A stretch of 60,234 bases of DNA from Halobacteriales archaeon QH_7_66_36 (GTDB lineage Archaea; Halobacteriota; Halobacteria; Halobacteriales; Haloarculaceae), in NCBI GenBank assembly GCA_003021175.1, contig PXQV01000011.1:161524-221757 (forward strand), in the 5' to 3' direction. Under the pieces are notes generated by a model that worked only from the letters and a program-made list of their open reading frames with translations, was not told the origin of the DNA and searched no databases. Position 1 is the stretch's first letter. Each line of letters starts with the position of its first letter. Shown in pieces: positions 23,969 through 34,065 of the stretch. The translations under genes were made by a program, and so were the position numbers.

Positions 23969-25456
23969 TCAGCCGAGCCGATACGTCGGCCCGTCGTCGG
24001 TGTCCTGTATCTCGACCCCGAGTTCCGTCAGGTCGTCGCGGAGCGCGTCCGCCCGCTCGTAGTTGCCGGCCTCGCGTTCCGCCTCGCGCACGTCCAGCAC
24101 CAGCTCGACGAGTTCGTCCGCCAGCGACGCGTCGCCGGCCTCGTCGCCGGCGAAATCCAGTCCCAGCACCTCGCCGCCCAGCTCGTCGAACGTCTCGACG
24201 GCCCGGCGCAGTCCGCGGTAATCGTACCGGTCGGCCGCGTCGACGTGGCTGTTGACCGCCGACGACAGATCGAGGAGTGCCGCGAGCGCCTCGCGCGTGT
24301 TGAAGTCGTCGTTCATCGCGGCGGCGAATGTCTCGCGCGTGTCGTCGACGGCCGTCCGGAGGTCGCGAGCCTCGGCTGTCGTCCGTGCGGCGGGCGAATC
24401 GGCCGTCTCGGCGGCGCGCCGGTAGGCGTTTTCGAGTCGGTCCCACCGCTCCTCGGCCTCGTGGATCGCCGCCTCGGAGTAGGTCTGGGTCGAGTTGTAC
24501 GACGCCGAGAGGAAGAACGTCCGGAGCGCGTTCACGCCGAAGCGCGGCACCGCCTCCTCGACCGGGACGAAGTTGCCGAGCGACGAGGACATCTTCTCCT
24601 CGTCCATCTCGAAGAGGTCCGCGTGGAGCCAGTAGCGGGCGAACTGCTCGCCGGTGGCGGCCTCGCTCTGTGCGATCTCGTTTTCGTGGTGGGGAAAGAC
24701 GAGGTCGCGACCGCCCATGTGGATATCGAGCGTCGAGTCGAGATGTGTCATGCTCATCGCGGAGCACTCGATGTGCCAGCCGGGGCGGCCCTCGCCCCAC
24801 GGGGAGTCCCACGTCTCGCCGGTCGGGTCGTCGACGGCGTACTCGCGGTCGTCGTGGCGGTGGTCCGCGACCGCACTCCGGTCGACGCCGCCCGCCTTCC
24901 ACAGCGCGAAGTCGGCCGGGTTGCGCTTCTCGGCGCGCTCCGCGTCGGGCCCCTGCGCCTCCAGTTCGTCGAGTCGCTGATTGGAGAGTTTGCCGTAGTC
25001 GTCGAACGTGGTCACGTCGAAGTAAACCGACCCGTTCGACTCGTAGGCGTGCCCCTGTTCGACGAGCGTCTCCACGAGGTCGATGATCTCGGGGACGTGC
25101 TCCGTCACGCGGGGGTACACCTCGGCGCGCTTCAGATTGAGCGCGCGCATGTCCGCGAGCAGTTGGTCGATGAAGCCGGCGGCCACCTCGCGCTCGGAGT
25201 CGCCGAGTTCGCCCTCGCCAACCCGGGCGACGATCTTCTCGTTCACGTCGGTGATATTCTCGACGTGGCGCACGTCGTAGCCGAGATGCGCCAGCCACCG
25301 ATGGATGGTGTCGACGTGTACCCACGTCCGCGCGTGCCCGAGGTGAGCGAAGTCCGAGACCGTGAGCCCACAGTAGTAGACAAGCACGTCGTCGGGGTCC
25401 TGTGGCTCAAACGGCTCCTTCTCGCCCGAAAGCGTGTTCAGCACGCGCAGCGTCAT
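23969..25456 (-). CDS. cysS: Cysteine-tRNA ligase
   Basis: 495 residues, class Ia synthetase that charges tRNA-Cys. Visible parts are MTLRVLNTLSGEKEPFEPQD, the zinc cysteine YYCGLTVSD, the HIGH-like HLGHARTWV near residue 38, GWHIECSAM, PHHENEIAQSEA and EKMSSSLGN near 270. The C-terminal helical DALR domain ends with the cysteinyl-type RADALRDDLTELGVEIQDT. A TATA-like CTTACTAATC lies 24-33 nt upstream of the ATG, giving a leaderless mRNA. No zinc ligand or active-site residue seems to be missing. Confidence 0.96.
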   Translation of the reverse strand: MTLRVLNTLSGEKEPFEPQDPDDVLVYYCGLTVSDFAHLGHARTWVHVDTIHRWLAHLGYDVRHVENITDVNEKIVARVGEGELGDSEREVAAGFIDQLLADMRALNLKRAEVYPRVTEHVPEIIDLVETLVEQGHAYESNGSVYFDVTTFDDYGKLSNQRLDELEAQGPDAERAEKRNPADFALWKAGGVDRSAVADHRHDDREYAVDDPTGETWDSPWGEGRPGWHIECSAMSMTHLDSTLDIHMGGRDLVFPHHENEIAQSEAATGEQFARYWLHADLFEMDEEKMSSSLGNFVPVEEAVPRFGVNALRTFFLSASYNSTQTYSEAAIHEAEERWDRLENAYRRAAETADSPAARTTAEARDLRTAVDDTRETFAAAMNDDFNTREALAALLDLSSAVNSHVDAADRYDYRGLRRAVETFDELGGEVLGLDFAGDEAGDASLADELVELVLDVREAEREAGNYERADALRDDLTELGVEIQDTDDGPTYRLG

Positions 25457-25524
25457 GCCGGGAGGTTGCCGAGGGAGCGATTAGTAAGCGTCGGAGTGAT
25501 CCGAAGCGTCTTCTCGCCGGGGGC

Positions 25525-25992
25525 TTACGCTTCCAGCGTCTCCTCGACGTAGCGGAGCGCGTCGACGCCCGCCGTCCGGTCGACGAGGCAGACGAGATAC
25601 CCCTCCGCGCCCGCCGTCGCCTCGACCGCGATACCTTCGATGTCGAGGCGGGCCAGCACGCGCCCGAGGGCCGACGGCCCCACCTCGCCTGTCGCGATGA
25701 TCGCGGTGAGATTCCCCTGATTCGGGCCGAACGCGGCGTCGCCGACGGTCACCAGCGCGTCGGCCGGGTCGACGGGACCGACCCCGCTCTGCATATTGAC
25801 TCGTGCGTCGACCGCGTGGGCGGGGTCCGGAAGGTCCTCGGCGTACCGGCGGAGCGCCGCGGCGACCGGTTCCTCGTCGCCGAGGTCGAGATAGCGGGCC
25901 GCGGCGGTGTAGTTGACGACGCCGGCGGCCAGCGCGGCGTGTAAGAACGGCTCCCGGCGGACGGCATCGCGGGTGTCGCTCGCGAGACTCAT
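25525..25992 (-). CDS. DUF7523-like haloarchaeal protein
   Basis: 155 residues from ATG 25992 (an earlier ATG at 26001 is also possible). MSLASDTRDAVRREPFLHAALAAGVVNYTAAARYL is a helical opening; ALVTVGDAAFGPNQGNLTAIIATG and VGPSALGRVLARLDIEGIAVEA follow, ending YLVCLVDRTAGVDALRYVEETL. The second half looks like an ACT-like ligand-binding fold. The protein is conserved in haloarchaea (DUF7523 as I recall) with no known role. It is divergent from cbiX. Confidence 0.7.
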   Translation of the reverse strand: MSLASDTRDAVRREPFLHAALAAGVVNYTAAARYLDLGDEEPVAAALRRYAEDLPDPAHAVDARVNMQSGVGPVDPADALVTVGDAAFGPNQGNLTAIIATGEVGPSALGRVLARLDIEGIAVEATAGAEGYLVCLVDRTAGVDALRYVEETLEA

Positions 25993-26070
25993 ACTGAGCA
26001 TTGGCCGAACGGAACCGAAAGCCTACCGGGTTGCGAAGCCCCTAAGCGCGCGCCACTCTTTCGTACGGGT

Positions 26071-26937
26071 ATGCCAGCACTCGTCATCGTCGCCCACGGG
26101 TCGCATCTGAACCCCGACTCGTCGACGCCGACGTACGACCACGCCGACACGCTCCGCGCGGCCGGCGGCTTCGACGAGGTCGCGACCGGCTTCTGGAAGG
26201 AGGAGCCACACTTCAGGGAGGTGCTCCGCACCGTCGACAGCGAGGAGGCCTACGTCGTCCCGCTGTTCATCTCGGAGGGATACTTCACCGAGCAGGTGAT
26301 CCCCCGCGAACTCCGACTCGACTTCGAGGTCGAGCAGTGGGACTCGGACGGCACCAGCGCCGACTACACCACCCTGACGCCGGCCGACCTCGACAAGACC
26401 GTCCACTACTGCGGGCCGGTTGGCACCCACGACGCGATGACGGACGTGATCGTCCGGCGGGCCGAGTCCGTCACCGGCGACTCGGACGTGGGCGACGGCT
26501 TCGGGTTGGCCGTCGTCGGACACGGCACCAAGCGAAACGAGAACTCCGCGAAGGCCATTCGCTACCATACGGAGCGCATCCGCGAGCGCGACCGCTTCGA
26601 CGAGGTGCAGAACCTCTACATGGACGAGGACCCGGAGGTGGACGACGTGACCGACTTCTTCGAGAGCGACGACGTGGTGGTCGTGCCGCTGTTCGTCGCC
26701 GACGGCTACCACACGCAGGAGGACATCCCCGAGGACATGGGTCTCACCGACGACTACCGCACCGGCTGGGAGACGCCGACAGAGGTGGACGACACGCGGG
26801 TCTGGTACGCCGGCGCGGTCGGGACGGAGCCGCTGATGGCCGACGTGGTGCTGGAGCGAGCGGTCGACGCGGGGGCCGATGCCGATGACGCCGTCAAGCG
26901 CGTCCGCGAGGAGACGCGAGCCGCGAACGCCGATTAG
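26071..26937 (+). CDS. cbiX: CbiX-type sirohydrochlorin chelatase, two-domain
   Basis: 288 residues formed from two tandem chelatase modules. Module 1 has IVAHGSHLNPDSSTP (His9) and YVVPLFISEGYFTEQVIP; module 2 has VVGHGTKRNENSAKAIRYH (His151) and VVVPLFVADGYHTQEDIP. These paired His residues bind the metal in CbiX/CbiK enzymes, which insert cobalt (or iron/nickel) into sirohydrochlorin in the anaerobic cobalamin or sirohaem route. No other cobalamin gene is next to it, but btuFCD (1-2.9 kb) and a B12-dependent mutase (29.5 kb) are near. Which metal it uses cannot be read from the sequence. Confidence 0.88.
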   Translation: MPALVIVAHGSHLNPDSSTPTYDHADTLRAAGGFDEVATGFWKEEPHFREVLRTVDSEEAYVVPLFISEGYFTEQVIPRELRLDFEVEQWDSDGTSADYTTLTPADLDKTVHYCGPVGTHDAMTDVIVRRAESVTGDSDVGDGFGLAVVGHGTKRNENSAKAIRYHTERIRERDRFDEVQNLYMDEDPEVDDVTDFFESDDVVVVPLFVADGYHTQEDIPEDMGLTDDYRTGWETPTEVDDTRVWYAGAVGTEPLMADVVLERAVDAGADADDAVKRVREETRAANAD

Positions 26938-27101
26938 CCGCCCGCACTCGCCACACAGCCGAGGCAACGACCCTGAGACACCCGAACTCGATTCGAGTCC
27001 GAGACGAGTATTCTTCGGACGATTCAGTCGATCTTGCTCTCGCGCACGCGCGACCGAGACTGAACGGTGGGTTTTAGCGCATCGCGGGCAGACCGCCGGG
27101 T

Positions 27102-28577
27102 ATGCCATCTCGGCTCGTGTTGGGGTGTGGCTCCGTCGGCCGTCACCTCGCAGTCGACGGCGGCTCCGCCCACGTCGTCACGGCAGACGAACACCGGGTC
27201 GAGACGCTCCGCGCGGAGGGCGTCTCGGCGACCCGGGACGACCCGGCCGACCCCGACGCGCTCGCGGACATCGACTTCGAGCCGGCGACTGTCGTCGTCG
27301 GCAGCGACGACCCGGCACAGAATCGGGCCGTCGCGGGCCTCGCGCGCGAGGAGTTTCCCGATGCGCATCTCTTCGCCTTCGCCGGACGAGCGCCGACCGA
27401 GGCCGACGTGACCGCGCTCGAAGCCGTCGCCGACACCGTCGCCGATCCCCGAGAGGCGGTGCGGTCGTTCCTGATGGAGCGGGCCGGCGACTCGGGCCTC
27501 CGGATACGGCGGCTGAAGCGCGTCCTCCGGAACGCGAAGCCGCCGCTGGCCGTCTTCGCGCACGACAACCCGGACCCGGACGCCATCGCGAGCGCCATGG
27601 CGCTGAAACAGATCGCCGAGCGGGCAGACACGCCGGCGACGGCCTGCTACTTCGGCGACATCAACCACCGCGAGAACCGCGCGCTGGTGAATCTGCTGGA
27701 CATCGAACTCGACGCGCGCGCTGGCGACCCGGATCTCTCCGAGTTCGGCTCTATCGCGCTCGTCGACCACTCCAGACCGGGCGTCAACGACCAGCTCCCG
27801 CCCGACACCGACGTGGATATCGTCATCGACCACCACCCGCCCAGAGCGCCCGTCGAGGCGCGGTTCGTCGACCTCCGGTCGGACGTGGGCGCCACCTCGA
27901 CGCTGCTCACCGAATATCTCCGCAAACTGGGCACGGAGCCGACGCCGGAGCTCGCCACCGCCCTCCTCTTCGGCATCGCGGTCGATACGGACGACTTCTC
28001 GCGGGAAGTGGTCACGGAAGATTTCGAGGCGGCAGCACATCTCGTGAAACACGCCGACATGGCGACGCTGGAGCGGATCGAATCGCCGAGCGTGGACGTC
28101 GAGACGTTCGAGATACTCGCCCGCGCCATCGCCGAACGCGACGTGCGCGAGGGCATTCTGACGACGTACGTGCGCGAGATCCGCGACCGGGATGCGCTCG
28201 CGCAGGCCGCCGACCAGCTGCTCGGGATGGAGGACGTGTTGACGACGCTCGTGCTCGGCCGCATGGACGGAACGGTGTTCGCCTCCGCGCGCGCCCGCGG
28301 CTCGGATCTCGACCTCGGCGAGGCGCTGCGTGAGGCGTTCGACCAGATCGGCTCGGCCGGCGGCCACGCCGACATGGCCGGCGCACAGATTCCAATCGGT
28401 GCGCTCGTCGAGGAAGACGAAGCGTCGCCGGACACGGCGGTCCGCGAGGCGCTCACCGACCGCTTCTACGAGACGCTGGGCGTCGGGTCGGACCGCTCGG
28501 CCGCCCCCGTGTACGAGGAGGACACCTACATCGGACTAGCGGAGGCGCTGCGCCGAGAGACGGGCGACGGCGACTGA
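27102..28577 (+). CDS. TrkA_N-DHH-DHHA1 phosphoesterase
   Basis: 491 residues in three parts. Residues 1-115 are a Rossmann domain like RCK/TrkA_N (LVLGCGSVGRHLAVDGG, then VVGSDDPAQNRAVAGLA). Residues 145-340 are the DHH domain with HDNPDPDAIASAMALKQ at 154-170, ALVDHSRPG and IDHHPPRAP for Mn ions. The DHHA1 part near residue 425 has GSAGGHADMAGAQIP, the substrate-binding GG-H motif. The family includes oligoribonucleases, RecJ-like nucleases and c-di-AMP phosphodiesterases. The Rossmann domain, normally a nucleotide sensor in potassium channels, suggests a regulated cyclic or short nucleotide hydrolase. It precedes the CBS protein by 42 bp on the same strand. Confidence 0.85.
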   Translation: MPSRLVLGCGSVGRHLAVDGGSAHVVTADEHRVETLRAEGVSATRDDPADPDALADIDFEPATVVVGSDDPAQNRAVAGLAREEFPDAHLFAFAGRAPTEADVTALEAVADTVADPREAVRSFLMERAGDSGLRIRRLKRVLRNAKPPLAVFAHDNPDPDAIASAMALKQIAERADTPATACYFGDINHRENRALVNLLDIELDARAGDPDLSEFGSIALVDHSRPGVNDQLPPDTDVDIVIDHHPPRAPVEARFVDLRSDVGATSTLLTEYLRKLGTEPTPELATALLFGIAVDTDDFSREVVTEDFEAAAHLVKHADMATLERIESPSVDVETFEILARAIAERDVREGILTTYVREIRDRDALAQAADQLLGMEDVLTTLVLGRMDGTVFASARARGSDLDLGEALREAFDQIGSAGGHADMAGAQIPIGALVEEDEASPDTAVREALTDRFYETLGVGSDRSAAPVYEEDTYIGLAEALRRETGDGD

Positions 28578-28619
28578 CGACCGGGTAGCCTTTTGCCCGG
28601 CGAGACACAGCCTGTCGGT

Positions 28620-29429
28620 ATGGCACAGGGGACGCTCGACGAGAAGCCGCGTGTCCGCGACTACATGACCCGCGACGTGGCGACGGTCGCCCCCGGCGAC
28701 ACCGTCGCGGACGTGGCACGTCGGATCGACGAGAGCGACGAGCCACACTCCGGCTTTCCGGTCACGAGCGGCCGTCGCGTCGAGGGGTTCGTCACCGCGC
28801 GTGACCTGCTGCTCGCCGACGACGAGGCACCCATCTTCACGATAATGGCCGACGACATCATCGTCGCTCACCCGGAGATGAAGATCACCGAGGCCGCGCG
28901 GGTCATCCTCCGGTCGGGAATCCAGCGACTCCCCGTCGTCGACGACCCCGGCAAGCTCGTGGGCATCATCTCGAACGCCGACGTGGTGCGGTCACAGATA
29001 GAGCGGGCCACCCCGAGCAAGGTCCGAAAGCTGATGGAGACGCTGACGAACATCCACGGCGTCGACACCGCCGAGGAGCGCCGCACCGTCGCCCTGTCGG
29101 AGCTCACGCCGACCCAGAGCCGCGTCTACACCGACGAACTGGAGGGACGGAGCTACGAGCTGGAGAACGGCCTCGCGGAGCCGTTGGTCGTCATCGACAG
29201 CGGCGGCGAACTGCTGTTGGCCGACGGCCACCATCGCGTGAAGGCGGCCCATCGTCTCGGCATCGAGGAGATGGACGCGTACGTCATCGTCCTCGCCGAA
29301 CGGGTCGAGTTGGGAATGGCCGAGACGGCGAACAAACAGGATCTGGCGGACATCGCCGACATCGAGGAGGTCGACTACGCTCACCACCCGCTCGTGGAGA
29401 CCACCGAGCGGCTACAGGAGAACAGATAG
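28620..29429 (+). CDS. CBS-domain protein with ParB/SerK-like domain
   Basis: 269 residues. Two CBS motifs (RVRDYMTRDVATVAPGDTVA at 11-30 and IMADDIIVAHPEMKITEA at 75-92) form a nucleotide-sensing module. After a linker, residues 155-269 are a ParB/Srx-like domain with PLVVIDSGGELLLADGHHRV; the ADGHHR motif (201-206) is the phosphate/nucleotide site seen in the Thermococcus free-serine kinase SerK. It may therefore be a CBS-controlled amino-acid or small-molecule kinase rather than a chromosome-partition protein. ATG 28620 is preferred to the upstream in-frame start at 28593, which would lie close to the preceding gene's stop. Confidence 0.8.
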   Translation: MAQGTLDEKPRVRDYMTRDVATVAPGDTVADVARRIDESDEPHSGFPVTSGRRVEGFVTARDLLLADDEAPIFTIMADDIIVAHPEMKITEAARVILRSGIQRLPVVDDPGKLVGIISNADVVRSQIERATPSKVRKLMETLTNIHGVDTAEERRTVALSELTPTQSRVYTDELEGRSYELENGLAEPLVVIDSGGELLLADGHHRVKAAHRLGIEEMDAYVIVLAERVELGMAETANKQDLADIADIEEVDYAHHPLVETTERLQENR

Positions 29430-29490
29430 CCGTCGATCCTCGGTGCGGTCTGACTAAACCTTCTTTACACGCCCTCCCGTACGGTGGATC

Positions 29491-31188
<1,698 letters not shown>

Positions 31189-31194
31189 CGCTCC

Positions 31195-31428
31195 TCAGAT
31201 AACCAGTTGCGCCAGCACCAACACGGTGACTGCGGCACCCAAGACGACGAACAGCGCGTTTTCGAGCGAGATGTCGCCAGGCGTGAGCGGCTCTCGCTCC
31301 CGAACCTCGATGAACGACTCCCCTTCCGTCGCCACGTCGAGTGCCCCCTTCTCGTCGTCGGACTCCTCGATGTCGACGCCGGGCGGGTCGTTCCACTCGC
31401 GGTCGTCGCCGGACTGCGTGTCGCTCAT
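31195..31428 (-). CDS. Single-helix membrane protein (DUF7312-like)
   Basis: 77 residues. A disordered acidic part (DTQSGDDREWNDPPGVDIEE) precedes PLTPGDISLENALFVVLGAAV and one C-terminal helix (TVLVLAQLVI). The LTPGDISLENALFV stretch fits a conserved haloarchaeal tail-anchored family (DUF7312 as I recall). It converges with the mutase gene, 6 bp apart. Function unknown. Confidence 0.65.
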   Translation of the reverse strand: MSDTQSGDDREWNDPPGVDIEESDDEKGALDVATEGESFIEVREREPLTPGDISLENALFVVLGAAVTVLVLAQLVI

Positions 31429-31469
31429 GGTCGTACTACCGGCGTCTAAAGGAAAAGCCCCGCGGCCGG

Positions 31470-33572
31470 TTACCGGACCTTCGTGCCCGGAACGGCGTCG
31501 TCGTGCGTGGTGAGCAGGTCGGCCTGTTCGCCGGCCGCGAGCACCATCCCGTTCGATTCGATGCCGAACAGCTCCGTCTTTTCGAGGTTGGCGACGACGA
31601 CGACCCGCGAGCCGGGGAGCGCGTCGAGGTCGTGCAACTGCTTGATGCCCGCCACGATCTGGCGCGTCTCGTGGCCGATGTCGACCTCCAAGCGCGCGAG
31701 GTCGTCGGCTCCCTCGATACCTTCCGCAGTCTGAATCTCGCCGACTCGGAGGTCGAGGTCTTGGAACTCGTCGAAACTAATTCGGTCGTCAGCGAGTGGT
31801 TCGAGATCGGTCACGGTCGACTCCTCGTCTGCCTCGCTTTCATGTGTGTCGGTCGCGGCCTCGACTCGCGCTTCGAGCTGCGCGGTCAGCTCCTCGACGG
31901 TCTCGTCTTCGATCTCGTCGAACAGTTCCGTCGGCTCGTCGAAGGTTGCGGGCGGCGCGACGAGCGCGTCGTCGAGGGCCGTCCCGTGGACGGAGCCATC
32001 CTCGCCGAGTTGCTCCCACAGCCGCTCGGCCTTGCCTGGGAGGACGGGCTGCATCAGGACGGCACACGCCTTGGCGAGTTGGACGCAGTCGCGGATGACC
32101 TGTGCGGCCCGCTCCGGGTCATCGTCCGTGAGCTTCCACGGCTCGTTGCGCTGGATGTACTCGTTGCCGAACCGGGCGAGGTCGACCGGCGCTTCGCCGA
32201 GCCCGCGGACGGAGTAGTCGTTGACCGCGGCGCGAACCGCGTCGGTCGCCTCGGCTATCTCCCCGCGCACCTCGTCGCTTACGTCGGCGTCCGGCGTCCC
32301 GTCGAAGTTGCGGTGAGCGAACAGCAGCGAGCGATAGAGGAAGTTGCCGAGAACGCCCACGAGGTCGTTGTTCGTCCGCTCCTGTAGCGTCTCCCACGAG
32401 AAGTTCACGTCGGCGGTGAACTCCGAGCCGGTGACGATCTGATACCGAAACAGGTCGGGGTGGAAGCCGGCGTCGAGATAGTCGTCGGCCCACACCGCCC
32501 GGTTCCGACTCGTCGAGAAGGCGTCGCCGGCGAGGTTGACGAAGCCGCAGGCCATCACCGCGCGCGGCTCGTTGTAGCCGGCTCCCCGGAGCATCGCGGG
32601 CCAGAACACGGTGTGGTGTTGGATGATGTCTTGTCCGATGACGTGAATGAGCTCGCCGCCGTCGTCGGTCCAGTCGTCCTCCCACTGCGTCCCGGGGCGG
32701 GTCTCGCCGTCGAACTGCCACGCCCGCTCCCAGTCGAACGCCGACTGCTCACTGTACTGCTTTGTCGCGGCGACGTACTCGATTGGCGCGTCGACCCAGA
32801 CGTAGAGGACGAGATCCTCCTCGCCGTCTCCGGGGTAGTCGATCCCCCAGTCCATGTCGCGGGTGATACAGAGGTCATCCAGCTCGCCCTCGACCCACTC
32901 GCGGGGCTGGTTCCGGGCGTTGTCGGTCCCGTCGAGCCGGTCGAGGAAGCCGGAGAGATACTCCTGGAACTCGGACAGCCGGAGGAACTCGTGTTCGCGA
33001 GTGCGGTACTCCGCCGGGTTACCGGTGAGCGTCGAGACCGGATCCTCGATCTCGCCGGGTTCGAGATGGCGCTGACAGCCGTCGTCACACTCGTCGCCGC
33101 GGGCCGTCTCCCCGCAGTAGGGACAGGTCCCCTCGACGTAGCGGTCCGGCAGGGGTTGGTCCTCGTTAGCGTCCCACGCGACCTGTATCTCCCGCTCGAA
33201 GACGTACTCCTCGTCGAGCCACGACCGGACGAACGACTGCGTGAGATCGACGTTCGTCTCGTCGTGGGTCGTGCCGTAGTGATCGAAATCGACGTTGAAC
33301 TGCGGGAACGTCTCCGCGAACTGCTCGTGGTACGCGCTCGCGTACGATTCGGGATCGGTGTCGGCGTCGGCGGCGTTGAGCGCGACCGGCGTCCCGTGCA
33401 TGTCGGTTCCGCAGACGAACGCCGTCTCCTGGCCGAGACTGCCGAGTGCGCGCGCGAACGCATCGCCGCTCACGATCGAGCGGAGATGCCCGACGTGGAG
33501 GTCACCGTTCGCGTACGGCAACCCACAGGTCACCACCGCCGGCTCGTCGGTCGGGAACTCGTCGTGTGTCAT
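31470..33572 (-). CDS. metS: Methionine-tRNA ligase
   Basis: 700 residues, class Ia. ANGDLHVGHLRSIVSGDAFAR holds the HIGH motif near residue 22. The zinc knuckles are CPYCGETARGDECDDGC near 152. The KMSKS loop is replaced by GDAFSTSRNRAVWADDY, a variant found in archaeal MetRS. A helical anticodon-binding domain follows, then a C-terminal EMAP/tRNA-binding domain (DLRVGEIQTAEGIEGADDLA to AAGEQADLL) joined by an acidic linker. It charges initiator and elongator tRNA-Met. Its promoter region has a perfect hairpin at 33590-33607. Confidence 0.96.
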   Translation of the reverse strand: MTHDEFPTDEPAVVTCGLPYANGDLHVGHLRSIVSGDAFARALGSLGQETAFVCGTDMHGTPVALNAADADTDPESYASAYHEQFAETFPQFNVDFDHYGTTHDETNVDLTQSFVRSWLDEEYVFEREIQVAWDANEDQPLPDRYVEGTCPYCGETARGDECDDGCQRHLEPGEIEDPVSTLTGNPAEYRTREHEFLRLSEFQEYLSGFLDRLDGTDNARNQPREWVEGELDDLCITRDMDWGIDYPGDGEEDLVLYVWVDAPIEYVAATKQYSEQSAFDWERAWQFDGETRPGTQWEDDWTDDGGELIHVIGQDIIQHHTVFWPAMLRGAGYNEPRAVMACGFVNLAGDAFSTSRNRAVWADDYLDAGFHPDLFRYQIVTGSEFTADVNFSWETLQERTNNDLVGVLGNFLYRSLLFAHRNFDGTPDADVSDEVRGEIAEATDAVRAAVNDYSVRGLGEAPVDLARFGNEYIQRNEPWKLTDDDPERAAQVIRDCVQLAKACAVLMQPVLPGKAERLWEQLGEDGSVHGTALDDALVAPPATFDEPTELFDEIEDETVEELTAQLEARVEAATDTHESEADEESTVTDLEPLADDRISFDEFQDLDLRVGEIQTAEGIEGADDLARLEVDIGHETRQIVAGIKQLHDLDALPGSRVVVVANLEKTELFGIESNGMVLAAGEQADLLTTHDDAVPGTKVR

Positions 33573-33828
33573 ACGCCTCTCTCCTCGTCGCGGGGCCTAA
33601 ACCCCGCTGATTCTGCTGGCATGATCTGTCGATAGTGGACGGTCGACTGCCGGTACAAGCGGTGCGAACGGTTTCGCGGCCGGCCGACGGCCGTATGAGG
33701 CCCGGGTGCCGGACCGGTCCACCGAGCGCGGCGGCTATCGCATGAGAAGCGCGTCGTGGGCCGCCGTGTGCGTCACGGCTGGGCCGTGTGCCGGATCGAG
33801 CAAAAGCATTGTCCTGAGCAGTCCAATA
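33573..33828. other. Gene-free region upstream of metS with an 18-bp inverted repeat
   Basis: GCGGGG-CCTAAA-CCCCGC at 33590-33607 is a perfect 6-bp stem whose loop holds the only TATA-like sequence upstream of metS (TTTAGG on the minus strand, about 25 nt before the ATG). It could be an operator or a leader hairpin. The rest is GC-rich; a 24-codon frame on the minus strand (33806-33735, MLLLDPAHGPAVTHT...) has plausible codon use but is too short to call. Confidence 0.4.
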
Positions 33829-34050
33829 GTGTTCAGACGAACGGGTCGTCGCCCGGCTGCGAAACTGCGTTGGGTGGGACTGAAAGGGGCCGTCATCGGC
33901 GGCTTCGCCGCCGATTGCTCGGGAGAGCGCTGCTCTCTCGGTGGGCGCTCGATCCGGCCCCGACGACGCAAGCCGCGAGGCGACGCAGTCGCCTCGGCCC
34001 GCTCCACCTCGTTACTCTCATCATCTCCAAAATCATCCTTATTTGAACAC
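33829..34050. mobile_element. Dispersed non-coding element, copy B (MITE-like)
   Basis: The 222-bp unit starts GTGTTCAGACGAAC (33829) and ends TTGAACAC (34043-34050), whose complement is GTGTTCAA, so the ends are inverted repeats with one mismatch. The core GGTGGGACTGAAAGGGGCCG (33874-33893) is shared with other copies, followed by hairpins such as GGCGGCTTCGCCGCC and CGAGGCGACGCAGTCGCCTCG. No coding frame is convincing. It abuts the 3' end of the gene on the right by 15 bp. It is probably a non-autonomous transposable unit or a structured RNA gene repeated in the genome. Confidence 0.6.
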
Positions 34051-34065
34051 GCCCGTCTCTGCGTC

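Noticed and set aside
24245-25552. 435-codon frame opposite cysS
   Set aside because: Antisense of a complete cysteinyl-tRNA synthetase with all motifs; no family features in the shadow.
33829-33890. CRISPR array
   Set aside because: A repeat-like sequence occurs once; there is no regular series of repeats and spacers anywhere in the window and no cas genes.
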